Origin: Galbibacter sp035306585 | Lineage (GTDB): Bacteria; Bacteroidota; Bacteroidia; Flavobacteriales; Flavobacteriaceae | DNA: 64,000 nucleotides | Assembly: GCF_035306585.1 (NCBI RefSeq) | Contig: NZ_DATGNU010000098.1 | Coordinates: 20,598 to 84,597 of the forward strand | Direction: 5' to 3' | Shown here: positions 8,879 through 17,025 of the stretch, one piece after another | Numbering within the stretch: position 1 is the first letter of the stretch | Layout: the number at the start of each line of letters is the position of its first letter | The notes under the pieces: generated by a model | The model's database searches: none | Told to the model about the DNA's origin: nothing | What the model saw: the letters and a program-made list of their open reading frames with translations, nothing else | Position numbers and translations under genes: made by a program

Positions 8879-10258
8879 TTATTTTGATGTTTTGATTTTG
8901 ATATTTTTAAAAGACACTCTATTGCCGTGGTCTTGTAAAAGTATATTTCCAGTTTCTAAGACACCAAAATCTGGCCAGTCTTTGTATTTACTCTCCGCAA
9001 CCAACTTTTGAAACTCTTCACTAAAGCGATCAAATTCTAGAACTTTCATTCCATTGAGCCAGTGCTCCACTTTACCATCTTTGGATACAATATAAGCCGT
9101 ATTCCAGCTTCCTATTTCATTGGCTGGTTTGCGTGGATCAGCTTTGATTAAATCGTATAATGAAGCGAGCGTCCTACTACCTTGGTGATTCCCCAATTTT
9201 GCATCTGGATGTCTGAGGTCATCTAAGATTTGATACTCCAATCCAATAGCGGAACCAGTTCCTTTATTAAGGTCGGTATCCACATAGTATTTAATACCGC
9301 TGTTCGCGCCTTTGGTTATTTTAAAATCTACTTTAAGCTCAAAATCCCCGTATGTTTCTACTGTGACGATATCACCACCAGCAGCAGATTCTTTACCTTC
9401 GCTCTCCAGAACGGTTAACTCACCATTTTCAATAACCCAACCTTGCTCAGGAAAACTTTCCAATTTAGCGCCTCTCCATCCCTTGGTAGATGTACCATCC
9501 CAAAGTAATTCCCAACCATCGTTTTGTTCGCTAATGGTCAATCGGTTTTTAGTTCCAACCGGAGTTAATGGGCTTTTTCTTGTGTATTTTTGAAGGCTAT
9601 CTGTAAGAATATTGATATTTCGCCAGTGAATTTCTGTGCCCTCTTTGGCATCTTTTCCAATGCTATGAACTTGAAGAGCAATAAAACCTGAACTAGTTTT
9701 GTCATCAATTAGAAAGGAAGCGGGGACATCGTTGATCCATGTTTTAATGGTATCTCCAATGGCTTCGATCCTGTAATGGTTCCATTGTCCTTGTTTAAAG
9801 GCATCTTGTGCGGCCTTGTTATCTGTAAGTGGGACAAGCCAACCACGACGTGCTTCATCATAAATTCCAGCACTCCAAGCACGATCAGAGGGATCAATTT
9901 CAATTTGATATCCATGAACACGTCCATTTTGATAGGTCGGAGTACTATTGCTGCGAATTTGAATTCCAGAATTCATTGTCGAGTCTACTTTGTATTCTAA
10001 TTCTAATATAAAATCATCATACATTTTTTCGGTAGCCATAAATGAATTTGGTGTATTATGTACAGTAGCCCCAATGATGGATTCATTTTCGACTCTGTAG
10101 TTTGCCTTTCCACCGATTTGAGTCCATCCACTTAGGTCCTTTCCATTGAATAAAGGTTCCCAAGGTATAGGGTCACTCTGAGGTTCACAAGACCCTAGAA
10201 GAGCAAGGGTACAAATACTAAGACTGCGTAGTTTGATGTTCTTTACTGTAGTTTTCAT
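8879..10258 (-). CDS. Tandem DUF1080 (3-keto-disaccharide hydrolase-like) lipoprotein
   Basis: This 459-residue lipoprotein has lipobox LLGSC (Cys24). It contains two consecutive DUF1080/PF06439 concanavalin-like domains, near residues 32-215 and 246-457. Each opens with a matching motif: WEPLFNGKDLSGW in the first and WELLWDGTSTKGW in the second. Single DUF1080 proteins have been characterised as enzymes that cleave 3-keto-glycosides, working with Gfo/Idh oxidoreductases. Here that partner is the next gene. The duplicated architecture could mean one catalytic and one binding module. It leads the operon behind the GTGTACGTACAC site. Activity on uronate glycans is inferred. Confidence 0.85.
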   Translation of the reverse strand: MKTTVKNIKLRSLSICTLALLGSCEPQSDPIPWEPLFNGKDLSGWTQIGGKANYRVENESIIGATVHNTPNSFMATEKMYDDFILELEYKVDSTMNSGIQIRSNSTPTYQNGRVHGYQIEIDPSDRAWSAGIYDEARRGWLVPLTDNKAAQDAFKQGQWNHYRIEAIGDTIKTWINDVPASFLIDDKTSSGFIALQVHSIGKDAKEGTEIHWRNINILTDSLQKYTRKSPLTPVGTKNRLTISEQNDGWELLWDGTSTKGWRGAKLESFPEQGWVIENGELTVLESEGKESAAGGDIVTVETYGDFELKVDFKITKGANSGIKYYVDTDLNKGTGSAIGLEYQILDDLRHPDAKLGNHQGSRTLASLYDLIKADPRKPANEIGSWNTAYIVSKDGKVEHWLNGMKVLEFDRFSEEFQKLVAESKYKDWPDFGVLETGNILLQDHGNRVSFKNIKIKTSK

Positions 10259-10301
10259 GTTTTTATATTATTAGCAGGATTATTCTTTTCTATATGGATG
10301 T

Positions 10302-10313
10302 GTGTACGTACAC
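10302..10313. promoter_or_regulatory. GTGTACGTACAC palindrome upstream of the DUF1080 operon
   Basis: This is a perfect 12-bp palindrome with a central CG, as in many LacI-family operators, 44 bases upstream of the DUF1080 start. A near copy (GTACGTACAC) lies upstream of the adjacent LacI-type gene, so this is the probable operator of that regulator. Confidence 0.7.
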
Positions 10314-10370
10314 GTTTTATTCTAAATTCTGATTCTCTTGGTTTTTCTAACCTTACCCCTAATGGGTTCT

Positions 10371-10396
10371 CAAATCTAGTTTGTACATTTTACAAA
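10371..10396 (-). promoter_or_regulatory. Candidate DUF1080 operon promoter with a second inverted repeat
   Basis: The minus strand carries TAGATTTG (10371-10378), matching the -7 consensus. Immediately upstream, TTTGTA and TACAAA (10380-10385 and 10391-10396) form an inverted repeat with a 5-base spacer, in the gap between the -7 and expected -33 positions. This would suit a second transcription factor. The GTGTACGTACAC palindrome then lies about 50 bases downstream of the start of transcription. Confidence 0.4.
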
Positions 10397-10465
10397 ATAT
10401 ACTAGACAATGTTAAATTATTTATAGCAAGGTAGTTAAGTATTTCATTCATGGTTGGTTAATTAA

Positions 10466-11530
10466 TCAAAAGTTGTACTGAAAGTTATTACGGTAATATT
10501 TTAGATTTTCTTGGGTTATGATATCCAGGGGAAGATAAATATCCTCGGCAACCGCTTGACCTAATACCAAATGTTTATAAAAGCTCGACAGGGCAAAGTA
10601 TCCTTGATTCTCGGGTCGTTGTCCGATAAGATAGTTAATGGTCCCTTTTTCTAAGTACTTAATATTGTTAGGAATAAGGTCATTTCCAACCATTTTTAAA
10701 TTTGAAAACTCTTCTGCCCGTTGATCGATAAAAGCAGCCACATAGTGGATCATGGAGCTAGGAACAAATACTCCAGCAGTGGTGCCCTTTAAGCCGACGG
10801 CTTTTTCTATGGCCTTTTGCATATCAAGTGATCCAACTTGAATATGTGACTCATTTAAGGATATTTGATCCATAAAGTCACTATTGGTGATGTAATCCTT
10901 AAAACCTTCAATTCTTTGCTGTAAGGTGCTGTTGTAATTTTCATTATTCTTAATCGAAATAATAGAAATCGATCCTTTTAAGTTGATCTCCGTGCATAAT
11001 AACTTGGCTGCAAGTCTACCACTTTGAAAAGCATCCTGCCCAATAAAACTTAAGGGTTCACTATTTTGAATCAGGGAATCAATAAGAACAAAAGGGATGT
11101 TGGCTTCCTTTAGTTTTTTAGTTAATTTTAAAGCCTCGAAGTTAATAACAGGGGCTAAAATAACCCCATCTGGTTCATCCTTTAAAAGTTCATCAGCTGC
11201 ATTATTAAAGGAGGCGATAGCGTTTTGATCAAAGTATAGTAGTTCTAATTTAATGCCAAATTGATGCAGATTCGTAGCAGCACTTTGCATACCTTTAACA
11301 GGCATTTCCCAGTATTGTCCTTGGCTAAATTGTGGAACTAGGGCATAAATGCGATATTGTTTATTCAATACTAAGCCACGCGCATAGATATTTGGCGTGT
11401 AATTCACTTTTTCAATGATCTCTAGGATCTTTTTTTCCGTTTGCTTGGAAACTTTTCCTCTTTTGTGAATCACCCGATCAACTGTGCCTAAGGATACATT
11501 GGCTAGTTTGGCTATTTCTTTAATTGTCAA
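10466..11530 (-). CDS. LacI-family transcriptional regulator
   Basis: This 354-residue regulator has an N-terminal LacI helix-turn-helix (TIKEIAKLANVSLGTVDRVI, residues 2-21) and a hinge near residue 50. A periplasmic-binding-protein-like sensor domain with RIYALVPQF and DGVILAPV follows. It belongs to the branch that resembles sugar-binding proteins of ABC transporters. It lies directly upstream of the uronate locus on the same strand. Matching palindromes occur before its own start and before the DUF1080 gene, so it probably represses both itself and the operon until a uronate-derived effector binds. The effector is not deducible. Confidence 0.9.
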   Translation of the reverse strand: MTIKEIAKLANVSLGTVDRVIHKRGKVSKQTEKKILEIIEKVNYTPNIYARGLVLNKQYRIYALVPQFSQGQYWEMPVKGMQSAATNLHQFGIKLELLYFDQNAIASFNNAADELLKDEPDGVILAPVINFEALKLTKKLKEANIPFVLIDSLIQNSEPLSFIGQDAFQSGRLAAKLLCTEINLKGSISIISIKNNENYNSTLQQRIEGFKDYITNSDFMDQISLNESHIQVGSLDMQKAIEKAVGLKGTTAGVFVPSSMIHYVAAFIDQRAEEFSNLKMVGNDLIPNNIKYLEKGTINYLIGQRPENQGYFALSSFYKHLVLGQAVAEDIYLPLDIITQENLKYYRNNFQYNF

Positions 11531-11552
11531 TGTTTTGGTTTTGATTGCTTAC

Positions 11553-11560
11553 CAAATATA
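11553..11560 (-). promoter_or_regulatory. Candidate -7 box of the LacI-type gene
   Basis: TATATTTG on the minus strand fits TAnnTTTG, 22 bases upstream of the ATG and downstream of the operator at 11581. Confidence 0.45.
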
Positions 11561-11580
11561 CAATTAAATTTAAAAATAAG

Positions 11581-11590
11581 GTACGTACAC
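11581..11590. promoter_or_regulatory. Second GTACGTACAC operator-like site, upstream of the LacI-type gene
   Basis: GTACGTACAC matches 10 contiguous bases of the palindrome at 10302-10313; the other flank is degenerate. It lies about 50 bases upstream of the regulator start, which fits autoregulation. Confidence 0.6.
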
Positions 11591-11605
11591 GCTAATTTAA
11601 CACTT

Positions 11606-12781
11606 CTATATTTTCTCGGTTATAACAGCAATTTTAGCGCCTGTTGAATCGGTGCAGAAAAACACATAATCGGTACCACCATCTTTAATTTTAAGTTGCG
11701 ATCTGAGTTTATCCACTTTCAAAGGGAAGTTTCTGGTAGTGATATTGGCTTTATCTAGCGCTTTTAACTTCTTTAGGCCTTGTTTATTATATGGTAGAAC
11801 CTGCTTTATTAAAAATCGTCTTCCTGGAAATTCGATTGCGCTGTCACTGGTGTATAAATGAGTGCTTGCATGCAATTTTTTTAGATTGTAGTGCACCGAT
11901 ACCATATGAAAGCCTCCACTTTTTAGAATGGCTGAATTTGGTTCATATAAATAGGTCAGGGGTTGGCTGTATATTGCTTGTATTTGTTGCTCTTGGGTGT
12001 ATTCGAAGATAAATTCATCGATCGTATTGTCTTTAATATTAACAGCTTTAATTTTGGTGTTTGAAGTTCTGCTTGAGATTAGAAGTAACATCTCTTTAAC
12101 CTGATTATCTACAGCTACTATATGGATTTCATTGATATTGGGTACATCTGCGATGGCCTTACTTATATCCACAAGAGGGGATACTTTAACCAGTACTGTG
12201 GAGGCTTTCTTTAACAATCGCTCGTGTAATTCAGTAATATCAGGAGTGCAATCTTGCAGCAAGAATACCTTCTTTTTAGTGTGATCCCTTCTTGAGGGGT
12301 CTAGGTAAATACAGTCAGCCTTATTCGCATGCTCTAAAAACTTCATTCCGTCTACAGCTTGGCAACTAATATTATGCTGCTTTAGCACTTTAAAATTGTG
12401 CTGCGCAATTTGTGATAGCTCATGATTGATCTCACAATGGATAACCTCCTTAAAATACTTAGCAAAGTAGTAGGAGTCCACCCCAAAACCTCCAGTGAGA
12501 TCGAAAAGGGTATTACCTTGAATTAAACTGCTCTTATATAGCGCTGTATTTTCTGAGGAGGTCTGTTCTATGCTTAATTTTGTCGGGTAGTAAATACTAG
12601 GAGTTTTAAACCACGTTGGCAGCTTTTTTTTGGACTTTAATTTAGCTTGAATTTGCTCAGCTATAATTTTAGTGTCCACGCCTTCGATTTCTGGGTGTTT
12701 AAGTAAAAGTGACGAAATGTCAGTTCTTAAATTTTCGTTTATAAATTTCTGTACCCCAGTATTTAATACATCTTTATTCAA
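11606..12781 (-). CDS. Class I SAM-dependent methyltransferase with THUMP-like C-terminal domain (PG_1098 type)
   Basis: This 391-residue protein has SAM-binding motif I at FDLTGGFGVD (residues 93-102), an acidic residue in HCEINHE and the substrate-site motif DPSRRD (161-166). The C-terminal part, with FPGRRFLIKQVLPYNKQGLKKLKAL, resembles the THUMP-like/ferredoxin-like domain seen in Porphyromonas PG_1098-type proteins. An RNA substrate is likely from the DPxRR-type motif and the THUMP-like domain, but no position is known. It is followed on the same strand by the LacI gene after a 75-base gap, and is probably a separate unit. Confidence 0.8.
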   Translation of the reverse strand: MNKDVLNTGVQKFINENLRTDISSLLLKHPEIEGVDTKIIAEQIQAKLKSKKKLPTWFKTPSIYYPTKLSIEQTSSENTALYKSSLIQGNTLFDLTGGFGVDSYYFAKYFKEVIHCEINHELSQIAQHNFKVLKQHNISCQAVDGMKFLEHANKADCIYLDPSRRDHTKKKVFLLQDCTPDITELHERLLKKASTVLVKVSPLVDISKAIADVPNINEIHIVAVDNQVKEMLLLISSRTSNTKIKAVNIKDNTIDEFIFEYTQEQQIQAIYSQPLTYLYEPNSAILKSGGFHMVSVHYNLKKLHASTHLYTSDSAIEFPGRRFLIKQVLPYNKQGLKKLKALDKANITTRNFPLKVDKLRSQLKIKDGGTDYVFFCTDSTGAKIAVITEKI

Positions 12782-12910
12782 AGCAATACTATAACTAAAT
12801 TAAGTTTGTTTATTTATAATCGGTTCGGTTATATTTTGGTGGTTTAAATCCTTTTACTCATTCTTTTTACGCCACTTTTTTACGTTTTTTTATCCTGCTA
12901 CCTTTTAGAA

Positions 12911-13432
12911 TTAGGGGGCATATTCTTGGTATAAATTGGTGAGTTCGTAAAGTGCAATACTGGTAGCTTGAGCGATATTCATACTGCTGTTCTTACCAAA
13001 CATAGGGATGTGATAACTTTGTTCTACTACATTCAATGCACTAGCACTTACCCCATAATTTTCGTTTCCGATAAATAAATAGGTTGGAAGTTCTGGTAGA
13101 ATGTTTAGCTTTTGAATAGCCTTACTGGTATTGGTTATCTCTAAGGCTATGGTGTTACTTTCTTTTAGATTCTTTATAAATGGTAATTGTTCCAAGGTAG
13201 GGATAAACTCATATGCTACATATTTATGTGTTGATCGCGAGGTCTTCTCAGTTCTTCGATTAAATTCGAATTCCGATTGTAAGAAATAAATCTTTTGAAC
13301 ACCAAAAGCATCGGCTAATCGAAATATGGATCCAATATTGGCCGCACCAGTGAGTTGATCACAAACTAGTGTAATTGGATGTTGTTTGGGGGTAAATGCA
13401 ATATGATGATGCGTGAGTTGTTGTTGCTCCAT
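12911..13432 (-). CDS. SpoU/TrmH-family RNA 2'-O-methyltransferase
   Basis: This 173-residue SPOUT methyltransferase carries the three family motifs: NIGSIFRLADAFG (motif 1, near residue 32), LFIGNENYGVS (motif 2) and SMNIAQATSIALYE (motif 3, near residue 154). These form the knotted SAM site. It has no extra N-terminal substrate-binding domain. The target could be tRNA or rRNA and cannot be told from sequence. It lies 3 bases after the DUF4159 gene, in the same direction. Confidence 0.88.
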   Translation of the reverse strand: MEQQQLTHHHIAFTPKQHPITLVCDQLTGAANIGSIFRLADAFGVQKIYFLQSEFEFNRRTEKTSRSTHKYVAYEFIPTLEQLPFIKNLKESNTIALEITNTSKAIQKLNILPELPTYLFIGNENYGVSASALNVVEQSYHIPMFGKNSSMNIAQATSIALYELTNLYQEYAP

Positions 13433-13435
13433 TTT

Positions 13436-14080
13436 TTAGTTTTTAAACACATAAGAAATGATGTTAGCCCCCATTTTTAAGGCTTTTATGCGGATTTCTT
13501 CTGGGTCGTTATGTACTTGTTGATTCTCCCAGCCATCCCCTAGATCTGATTCAAATGTAAATAACAACACCAGGCGATTGTTGTTTATAATACCAAAAGC
13601 TTGCGGTCTTTTTCCATCGTGCTCGTGGATTTTTGGAAGTCCATTAGGAAAGTCAAAGGGTTCACGAAATATGGGGTGGGTAGCTGGTAGTTCTACAAGT
13701 TGATTGTCTGGAAATATCTTTGGAAGCTGCTTTTTGAAATAATCAAACATTCCATAATTGTCGTCGACATGTAAAAAGCCGCCAGATAATAAGTATTGTT
13801 GTAGGTTTTTGGCCTCCTGGGCATTAAAGTGCACATTACCATGGCCAGTCATATGAATAAAGGGGTATTGAAATAGATCGCTACTACCTGGCGCTACTGT
13901 AGCTGGCTTGGGATCCATGCTGCTGCCAATTTCCGTATTGCAAAATGCAATAAGATTTTCTAGGGAAGTTGGATTAGCGTACCAATCACCTCCGCCACGA
14001 TATTTTAGAATTGCGATCTGTTGGCCTTGTAGCTGGGCAGTTAGAAAAATAAGAAGACCGAATATTAAGGTGTTTTTCAT
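13436..14080 (-). CDS. Secreted DUF4159 family protein
   Basis: This 214-residue protein has a Sec signal (MKNTLIFGLLIFLTAQLQGQ). A longer start at 14143 would add 21 hydrophilic residues before the signal, and the -7 box CAAATTTA (14096-14103, read on the minus strand) would fall inside it, so ATG 14080 is used. The body has a flavodoxin/GATase-like pattern: GGGDWYANP, ThisMTGHGN-type turn MTGHGNVHF and GGFLHVDDNYG. DUF4159 domains are common in Bacteroidota and often occur with stress or aerotolerance genes, but no enzymatic role is established. It may be co-transcribed with the SpoU methyltransferase. Confidence 0.8.
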   Translation of the reverse strand: MKNTLIFGLLIFLTAQLQGQQIAILKYRGGGDWYANPTSLENLIAFCNTEIGSSMDPKPATVAPGSSDLFQYPFIHMTGHGNVHFNAQEAKNLQQYLLSGGFLHVDDNYGMFDYFKKQLPKIFPDNQLVELPATHPIFREPFDFPNGLPKIHEHDGKRPQAFGIINNNRLVLLFTFESDLGDGWENQQVHNDPEEIRIKALKMGANIISYVFKN

Positions 14081-14095
14081 GGATGCGATTTGAAG

Positions 14096-14103
14096 CAAAT
14101 TTA
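14096..14103 (-). promoter_or_regulatory. Candidate -7 box for the DUF4159 gene
   Basis: TAAATTTG on the minus strand, 15 bases upstream of the ATG. A TTTA at about the right distance (14123-14126) is a weak -33 match. Confidence 0.4.
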
Positions 14104-14138
14104 CATAATTTTTAAAAGGGGTTAAATCATTGTAAATA

Positions 14139-14160
14139 ATCAATTTAGTGCTAAATTGAT
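14139..14160. repeat. 22-bp inverted repeat upstream of the DUF4159 gene
   Basis: The arms ATCAATTTAG and CTAAATTGAT are perfect 10-bp complements separated by TG. It lies 59-80 bases upstream of the start, just beyond the expected -33 region, a typical activator position. No family assignment is possible. Confidence 0.5.
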
Positions 14161-14188
14161 ATTGTTTAAATCCCTAATGGAATAAAAC

Positions 14189-14224
14189 AAAAAAGATGAT
14201 AGAAACCAATTCCTATCATCCTTT
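14189..14224 (-). terminator. Terminator after the TIM-barrel lipoprotein gene
   Basis: The stem GATGATAG (14195-14202) pairs with CTATCATC (14213-14220) across a 10-base loop. On the minus strand it is followed by a run of six U, 26 bases after the stop codon. Confidence 0.8.
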
Positions 14225-14249
14225 TAATAATTTTTAGTTCGCCTTTTAT

Positions 14250-15182
14250 TTATTTGAATCCAATTTCTTTAAGACCTTTGTGGCTTATATTGATGGCCTC
14301 AATCGGAGTTTCATTAAAAGTCATATCTTGCTCAACCATGTAATACTCCATGCCAGATAGTTCCTTTTTGGCTAGAATTCTTTCAAAATCAATAGTTCCT
14401 TCACCCACTGGAGCAAATTTTCCTTCTTCGTCCATGTCCTTCACATGCCATAGTTTGAAACGGCCTGGGTATTCCTCAAAATAAGCAACAGGATCCGCAC
14501 CTGCTTTGGTTACCCAAAAGAGATCCATTTGAAAATTGACATATTTTGGATCGGTGTTTTCAAGAAAATATTCAATTGGTACAATGTCGTTTTCATTCGG
14601 CATGAATTCAAAATCGTGGTTGTGGTAGAGTAGTTGTAAACCAGCGTCAGCACATTTTTTACCTACTGTATTTAAAAAATCCACTACAAAATCCAAATCA
14701 GGATCCATTCCCATAGTTTGCGTCTGGGTGTTGAACTTAAAATGGCCCATTGGTGGAACTGGAATCACGAAATACTTAAAGCCTGCAGCCTTTGCTGCTG
14801 CGATTTCTTGATCCGCATTATCCAGTGTAGCACTGGATTGGTGGGTACTGATCAAGGACAACCCTTTTGAGGCTGCAAGTTTTTTAAAATCTTCAGGACT
14901 CATCCCATAGTATTTCCCATCTTTGTATCCGGCAGCTTCAAGGTTTTTATACCCAGCTTTGGCTACCTCTTCCAAGGTGCCATCCACATCCTTACCCATA
15001 TCTTCGCGTAAGGTGTATAGTGCAATGCCACCAAATTGATCTTGTGTTGATGGGGTGGTCTGTTGGGTTGTAGTTACCGTAGTTTCGGATTTTTTTTCTG
15101 TTTTCTCCTTACAAGATATAACAGTTGTGATAGCCAACACCATGGCGATGGCTGTAAGATTTTTTAGAATTGTTTTTTTCAT
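14250..15182 (-). CDS. Sugar phosphate isomerase/epimerase-like (xylose isomerase TIM barrel) lipoprotein
   Basis: This 310-residue protein has lipobox TVISC (Cys24), a Lys/Thr/Ser/Gln-rich linker to about residue 48, then an AP-endonuclease-2/xylose-isomerase-like barrel (PF01261). Likely metal ligands are the Glu in NLEAAGY, the His in LLYHNHDFEF, the Asp in QMDLFWV and the Glu in MVEQD. Secreted versions of this fold occur beside Gfo/Idh and DUF1080 genes in Bacteroidota and are thought to act on keto-sugars. Here it is monocistronic, with its own -7 box and terminator. The substrate is unknown. Confidence 0.82.
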   Translation of the reverse strand: MKKTILKNLTAIAMVLAITTVISCKEKTEKKSETTVTTTQQTTPSTQDQFGGIALYTLREDMGKDVDGTLEEVAKAGYKNLEAAGYKDGKYYGMSPEDFKKLAASKGLSLISTHQSSATLDNADQEIAAAKAAGFKYFVIPVPPMGHFKFNTQTQTMGMDPDLDFVVDFLNTVGKKCADAGLQLLYHNHDFEFMPNENDIVPIEYFLENTDPKYVNFQMDLFWVTKAGADPVAYFEEYPGRFKLWHVKDMDEEGKFAPVGEGTIDFERILAKKELSGMEYYMVEQDMTFNETPIEAINISHKGLKEIGFK

Positions 15183-15210
15183 GTTGAAATTGGATAATAG
15201 TTAGTACTTT

Positions 15211-15218
15211 CAAAAGTA
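15211..15218 (-). promoter_or_regulatory. Candidate -7 box for the TIM-barrel lipoprotein gene
   Basis: TACTTTTG on the minus strand fits TAnnTTTG, 28 bases upstream of the start. It is embedded in a small inverted repeat (TACTTT, AAAGTA). Confidence 0.4.
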
Positions 15219-15408
15219 GGGAAATTGAAGCACACTAAAGCAAAGCCGTAGCATTTAATTTAGCTCGTTGTTTATTTTGCACTGTATAAATCTGTAGTCA
15301 GGCCAAAATTTATGCACCAAATGAACTACGAGTAACTTGTAAACATTCTAAAGAATTGAATGTTGAAAAAATACTCGTTTTAAGGCTTTCGAATTTCTTA
15401 TTAAATAG

Positions 15409-15416
15409 TATTTTTG
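15409..15416 (+). promoter_or_regulatory. -7 box immediately before guaA (possible leaderless start)
   Basis: TATTTTTG fits TAnnTTTG. Only CGC separates it from the guaA ATG at 15420, so transcription would begin at or next to the start codon. The -33 region has TTTC at 15387-15390 (18-base spacer), one mismatch from TTTG. Confidence 0.5.
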
Positions 15417-15419
15417 CGC

Positions 15420-16949
15420 ATGCAAAACAACGTACTCATTTTAGACTTCGGTTCGCAGTTTACGCAACTCATCGCAAGACGCGTTAGAGAATTAAATATC
15501 TTCTGCGAAATTTATCCATTCAACAATCCTCCAAAAGACATTTCACAGTACAAAGCGGTGATTCTTTCTGGTAGCCCATTTTCAGTGCGTTCCAAGGAAG
15601 CTCCGCACCCTGATTTGTCTCAAATAAGAGGGAAGATACCAACCCTAGCGGTCTGCTATGGAGCACAGTATATCGCTCAATTTAGCGGGGGAGAAGTAGC
15701 GCCTTCTGATACCAGAGAATACGGGCGTGCTAAACTTTCTTTTATTGTAGAAAATGAAGTTTTCTTTCAAGGCATTCAAACAGGTAGTCAAGTCTGGATG
15801 AGCCATAGTGATTCAATTAAAAAATTACCAGAGAACGGTATAAAACTAGCAAGTACTGAGGATGTTCAGTTTGCTGCCTATAAGATAGAAGGAGAAAAGA
15901 CCTATGCCATTCAATTCCACCCTGAGGTGTATCATACCACAGATGGTAAACAGCTTTTAGAAAACTTCTTGGTTAAAATTGCTGGCGTTGCTCAGAGTTG
16001 GACCCCTGATAACTTTGTTGATATGACAGTAGCAGAGTTGAAAGCAAAAGTCGGAAATGACAGAGTTGTCCTTGGACTCTCTGGTGGGGTGGATTCTACT
16101 GTTGCTGCAGTATTGTTAAATAAAGCGATAGGAGATAACTTGTATTGTATTTTTGTCAATAATGGGCTGCTGCGAAAAAATGAATTCGAAACCGTACTCA
16201 AGCAGTACGAAGGGATGGGACTGAATGTTAAAGGGGTAGATGCCTCTGCACGATTTTTGAAAGAATTGGAAGGGCAGTCTGATCCTGAACTTAAGCGAAA
16301 GGCTATCGGAAAAGTTTTTATAGAAGTGTTTGATGATGAGGCTCATGAGATTAACGATGTGAAATGGTTGGGACAAGGAACCATTTATCCCGATGTAATC
16401 GAGTCTATTTCAGTGAATGGTCCTTCAGCCACGATCAAAAGTCACCATAATGTAGGAGGTCTTCCAGACTTTATGAAGTTAAAGATTGTAGAGCCTTTGA
16501 GAATGTTATTTAAAGATGAAGTTCGGCGGGTAGGTGCCTCTATGGGGATCAATCCAGAATTATTGGGAAGACATCCATTTCCTGGCCCTGGTTTGGCCAT
16601 CCGAATTCTTGGAGATATTACTGCTGAAAAAGTACGTATATTGCAAGAGGTTGATGCCATATTTATAAACGGACTTCGAAATGCAGGCCTTTATGATAAA
16701 GTATGGCAAGCAGGAGCGATATTATTGCCTGTTAATTCTGTGGGTGTTATGGGCGATGAACGCACCTATGAAAAGTGTGTTGCCCTTAGAGCTGTAGAGA
16801 GTACAGACGGAATGACAGCTGACTGGGTAAATTTACCTTATGAATTTTTACAAAAAGTATCTAATGATATAATAAATAAGGTAAAAGGCGTTAATAGAGT
16901 AGTATACGATATTAGCTCTAAACCACCGGCAACTATAGAGTGGGAGTAA
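15420..16949 (+). CDS. guaA: GMP synthase (glutamine-hydrolysing)
   Basis: This 509-residue enzyme makes GMP from XMP, ATP and glutamine. The glutamine amidotransferase domain has Cys79 in TLAVCYGAQ and the His/Glu pair in FHPEVYHT. The ATP pyrophosphatase loop is LSGGVDST near residue 222, followed by the dimerisation domain ending in KPPATIEWE. A TTG at 15414 is in frame but lies inside the -7 box, so ATG 15420 is chosen. The divergent neighbour is the TIM-barrel lipoprotein gene. Confidence 0.97.
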   Translation: MQNNVLILDFGSQFTQLIARRVRELNIFCEIYPFNNPPKDISQYKAVILSGSPFSVRSKEAPHPDLSQIRGKIPTLAVCYGAQYIAQFSGGEVAPSDTREYGRAKLSFIVENEVFFQGIQTGSQVWMSHSDSIKKLPENGIKLASTEDVQFAAYKIEGEKTYAIQFHPEVYHTTDGKQLLENFLVKIAGVAQSWTPDNFVDMTVAELKAKVGNDRVVLGLSGGVDSTVAAVLLNKAIGDNLYCIFVNNGLLRKNEFETVLKQYEGMGLNVKGVDASARFLKELEGQSDPELKRKAIGKVFIEVFDDEAHEINDVKWLGQGTIYPDVIESISVNGPSATIKSHHNVGGLPDFMKLKIVEPLRMLFKDEVRRVGASMGINPELLGRHPFPGPGLAIRILGDITAEKVRILQEVDAIFINGLRNAGLYDKVWQAGAILLPVNSVGVMGDERTYEKCVALRAVESTDGMTADWVNLPYEFLQKVSNDIINKVKGVNRVVYDISSKPPATIEWE

Positions 16950-17025
16950 TAACAAAAACATTTGTACTTTTGGATTTCCCTGCTGTGACACCACGGTTGT
17001 TAACACAAAATAGAAACCAATTTAT

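Noticed and set aside
10454..10469. Palindrome around TTAATTAA overlapping the LacI-type gene stop
   Set aside because: It is AT-rich, has one wobble pair and overlaps coding sequence at the end of the gene, so chance is likely.
15342..15364. Hairpin AACATTC/GAATGTT upstream of guaA as a purine riboswitch
   Set aside because: It lies upstream of the predicted start of transcription, and none of the conserved purine-aptamer sequence is present.
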